A stretch of 64,000 nucleotides of DNA, taken from contig NZ_CP077073.1 in the NCBI RefSeq assembly GCF_019139535.1, positions 4,740,501 to 4,804,500 of the forward strand, read 5' to 3'. Positions 62,915-64,000 of this stretch are shown here, piece after piece (position 1 is the first letter of the stretch; each line of letters begins with the position of its first letter). Source of the stretch: Pseudomonas muyukensis (GTDB taxonomy: Bacteria; Pseudomonadota; Gammaproteobacteria; Pseudomonadales; Pseudomonadaceae). Below the pieces are notes generated by a model. That model was not told the origin of the DNA. It worked only from the letters and a program-made list of their open reading frames with translations, and searched no databases. Made by a program: the position numbers and the translations under genes.

Positions 62915-62929
62915 AACAAGAACAACAAC
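62915..62929 (+). promoter_or_regulatory. Strong Crc/Hfq catabolite-activity motif
   Basis: AACAAGAACAACAAC: five consecutive AAN triplets, 30 nt before the ATG at 62960. Hfq binds AAN repeats on its distal face and Crc stabilises the repressing complex, so permease synthesis is probably repressed when preferred carbon sources are present. Confidence 0.8.
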
Positions 62930-62959
62930 TCACTTGAATGCAGATCAAATAGGTTGCCC

Positions 62960-64000
62960 ATGACCCATTCGAACAACACAGCAAGTTTGACTGCCGCAAC
63001 CCCCTCATCAGGACAACTCAAGCGCACCCTGACCAGCCGTCACCTGAACATGATCGCCATTGGCGGCTCGATCGGTACCGGATTGTTCGTCTCCTCCGGC
63101 GCCACCATCGCCCAGTCCGGCCCTGGCGGCGCCCTGCTGTCGTTCGCGGTGATCGGCCTGATGGTGTACTTCCTGATGACCAGCCTCGGTGAACTGGCAG
63201 CGTGCATGCCGGTCAGCGGCTCGTTCTCCACCTACGCCTCACGCTACGTGGAAGAAAGCTTCGGCTTCGCCCTTGGCTGGAACTACTGGTACGCCTGGGC
63301 GGTGACCATTGCCGTGGACCTGGTGGCGGTGCAGATCATCATGACCTACTGGTTTCCCGACACCCCCGGGGTGATCTGGAGCGCGGCGTTCCTGGCCTTG
63401 CTGTTCGCCCTCAACGTCGCTTCGGTACGCTTCTTCGGCGAGGCCGAGTTCTGGTTCGCCTTGATCAAGGTGGTGACCATCATCGTCTTCATCATCGTCG
63501 GCGTGCTGATGCTGCTGGGTATTCTCGAAGGCGGCCAGGATGGCGGCGCCCAGCTCTGGCAGCTCGGCGACGCGCCCATCGCCGGCGGCCTGCCAGCACT
63601 GATCGGCGTGGCGATGATCGTCGGTTTTTCGTTCCAGGGCACCGAGTTCGTCGGTATCGCCGCCGGCGAGACGGAGAACCCCGGGCGCAATATTCCCAAG
63701 GCCGTGCGCCAGATCTTCTGGCGCATCCTGCTGTTCTACGTGTGCACCATCATCGTCATCGGCCTGCTGATTCCCTACACCGACCCACGCCTGCTCAAGG
63801 ACGGCCTGTCCGACATCACCATCAGCCCGTTCACCCTGATCTTCTCCAAGGCCGACATGCTCGCCGCCGCGGCGCTGATGAACGCGGTGATCCTCACCTC
63901 GGTGCTGTCGGCCGGCAACTCGGGCATGTATGCCTCCTCGCGCATGCTCTACAGCCTGGCCCTGGAGCGCAAGGCACCGGCGATCTTCGCCCGGGTCACC
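62960..64000 (+). CDS. Amino acid permease, LysP-like, 3'-truncated by window edge
   Basis: 347 codons are visible. The N-terminus LKRTLTSRHLNMIAIGGSIGTGLFVSSGATIAQSGPGGALLSFAVIGLMVYFLMTSLGELAACMPVSGSFSTYASRYVEESFGFALGWNYWYAWAVTIAVDLVAVQIIMTYWFP is the AAT-family signature; GTEFVGIAAGETENPGRNIPKAVRQIFWRILLFY follows. The SSGATIAQSGPGGALLSF pattern is closest to lysine-specific LysP as I recall it, over AroP or GabP. AGGTTGCCC precedes the ATG. An (AAN)5 Crc/Hfq motif is in its leader. About 140 residues lie beyond the window. Confidence 0.88.
   Translation, partial: MTHSNNTASLTAATPSSGQLKRTLTSRHLNMIAIGGSIGTGLFVSSGATIAQSGPGGALLSFAVIGLMVYFLMTSLGELAACMPVSGSFSTYASRYVEESFGFALGWNYWYAWAVTIAVDLVAVQIIMTYWFPDTPGVIWSAAFLALLFALNVASVRFFGEAEFWFALIKVVTIIVFIIVGVLMLLGILEGGQDGGAQLWQLGDAPIAGGLPALIGVAMIVGFSFQGTEFVGIAAGETENPGRNIPKAVRQIFWRILLFYVCTIIVIGLLIPYTDPRLLKDGLSDITISPFTLIFSKADMLAAAALMNAVILTSVLSAGNSGMYASSRMLYSLALERKAPAIFARVT

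Noticed and set aside
1..64000. CRISPR array or cas genes
   Set aside because: Repeats found are REP-type inverted pairs, attachment repeats and hairpins; no regularly spaced short direct repeats with unique spacers.

Overview
The window is GC-rich chromosomal DNA from a fluorescent Pseudomonas, most likely of the P. putida group. Reasons: a XenA-type old yellow enzyme, P. putida-style REP palindromes between genes, a Crc/Hfq-type (AAN)5 leader, and a gene order (chemoreceptor, permease, nadA, M48 protease, tusA, perM, bcp, gcvR, dapA, bamC, MBL hydrolase, purC, tRNA-Ser, ... mqo, xenA, hydroxyproline genes) that I recall from P. putida KT2440, here in reverse. The synteny is from memory and was not searched.

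Layout. 1-14 kb: core housekeeping genes (end of oligopeptidase B, small nucleotide-binding and HNH proteins, an RNA methyltransferase, YcgN and YcgL family proteins, RNase D, lipid A phosphoethanolamine transferase, a transsulfuration enzyme with a divergent Lrp regulator). A folded, MITE-like element at 2414-2556 supplies the stop codons of both flanking genes. 14-20 kb: a molybdenum module (FdhF/YdeP-type oxidoreductase, MoaA, a bestrophin-like protein, MoaB, a LysR regulator). 20-28 kb: a complete trans-4-hydroxy-L-proline pathway (PAS-AraC regulator, permease, epimerase, deaminase, semialdehyde dehydrogenase, FAD dehydrogenase) leading to 2-oxoglutarate. 28-34 kb: xenA with a divergent ArsR regulator and a palindromic operator, malate:quinone oxidoreductase with a signal-peptide-like N-terminus, small exported proteins, and a formyltransferase of unusual composition.

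33.9-45.6 kb is a decayed integrative element in the 3' end of tRNA-Ser(CGA). It is bounded by a perfect 112-bp direct repeat (tRNA 3' part plus terminator), and each arm carries a 22-bp ATTCCCCCA-rich repeat that looks like an integrase arm site. Cargo: a LysR remnant cut at the arm repeat and interrupted by one in-frame TGA; a GlxA/AraC-type regulator divergent from a PaaI thioesterase and alpha/beta hydrolase pair; two small unassigned genes between two copies of a hairpin repeat; a complete FecI-FecR-TonB receptor iron-uptake signalling cassette; and a frameshifted pagL. The integrase is an out-of-frame junction of two unrelated tyrosine recombinases, so the element is probably immobile.

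45.7-64 kb returns to core genome: purC, an MBL hydrolase, bamC and dapA in one leftward operon, gcvR-bcp, a PerM-type permease, a TusA-like protein, an M48 protease with TPRs, nadA, a DUF945 protein, a PuuP-like permease preceded by a 28-codon overlapping upstream ORF, a McpU-like chemoreceptor, a CptA-type phosphoethanolamine transferase, and the start of a LysP-type permease with a strong Crc/Hfq motif. The most notable material is the tRNA-Ser element, its chimeric integrase and its unassigned cargo genes.
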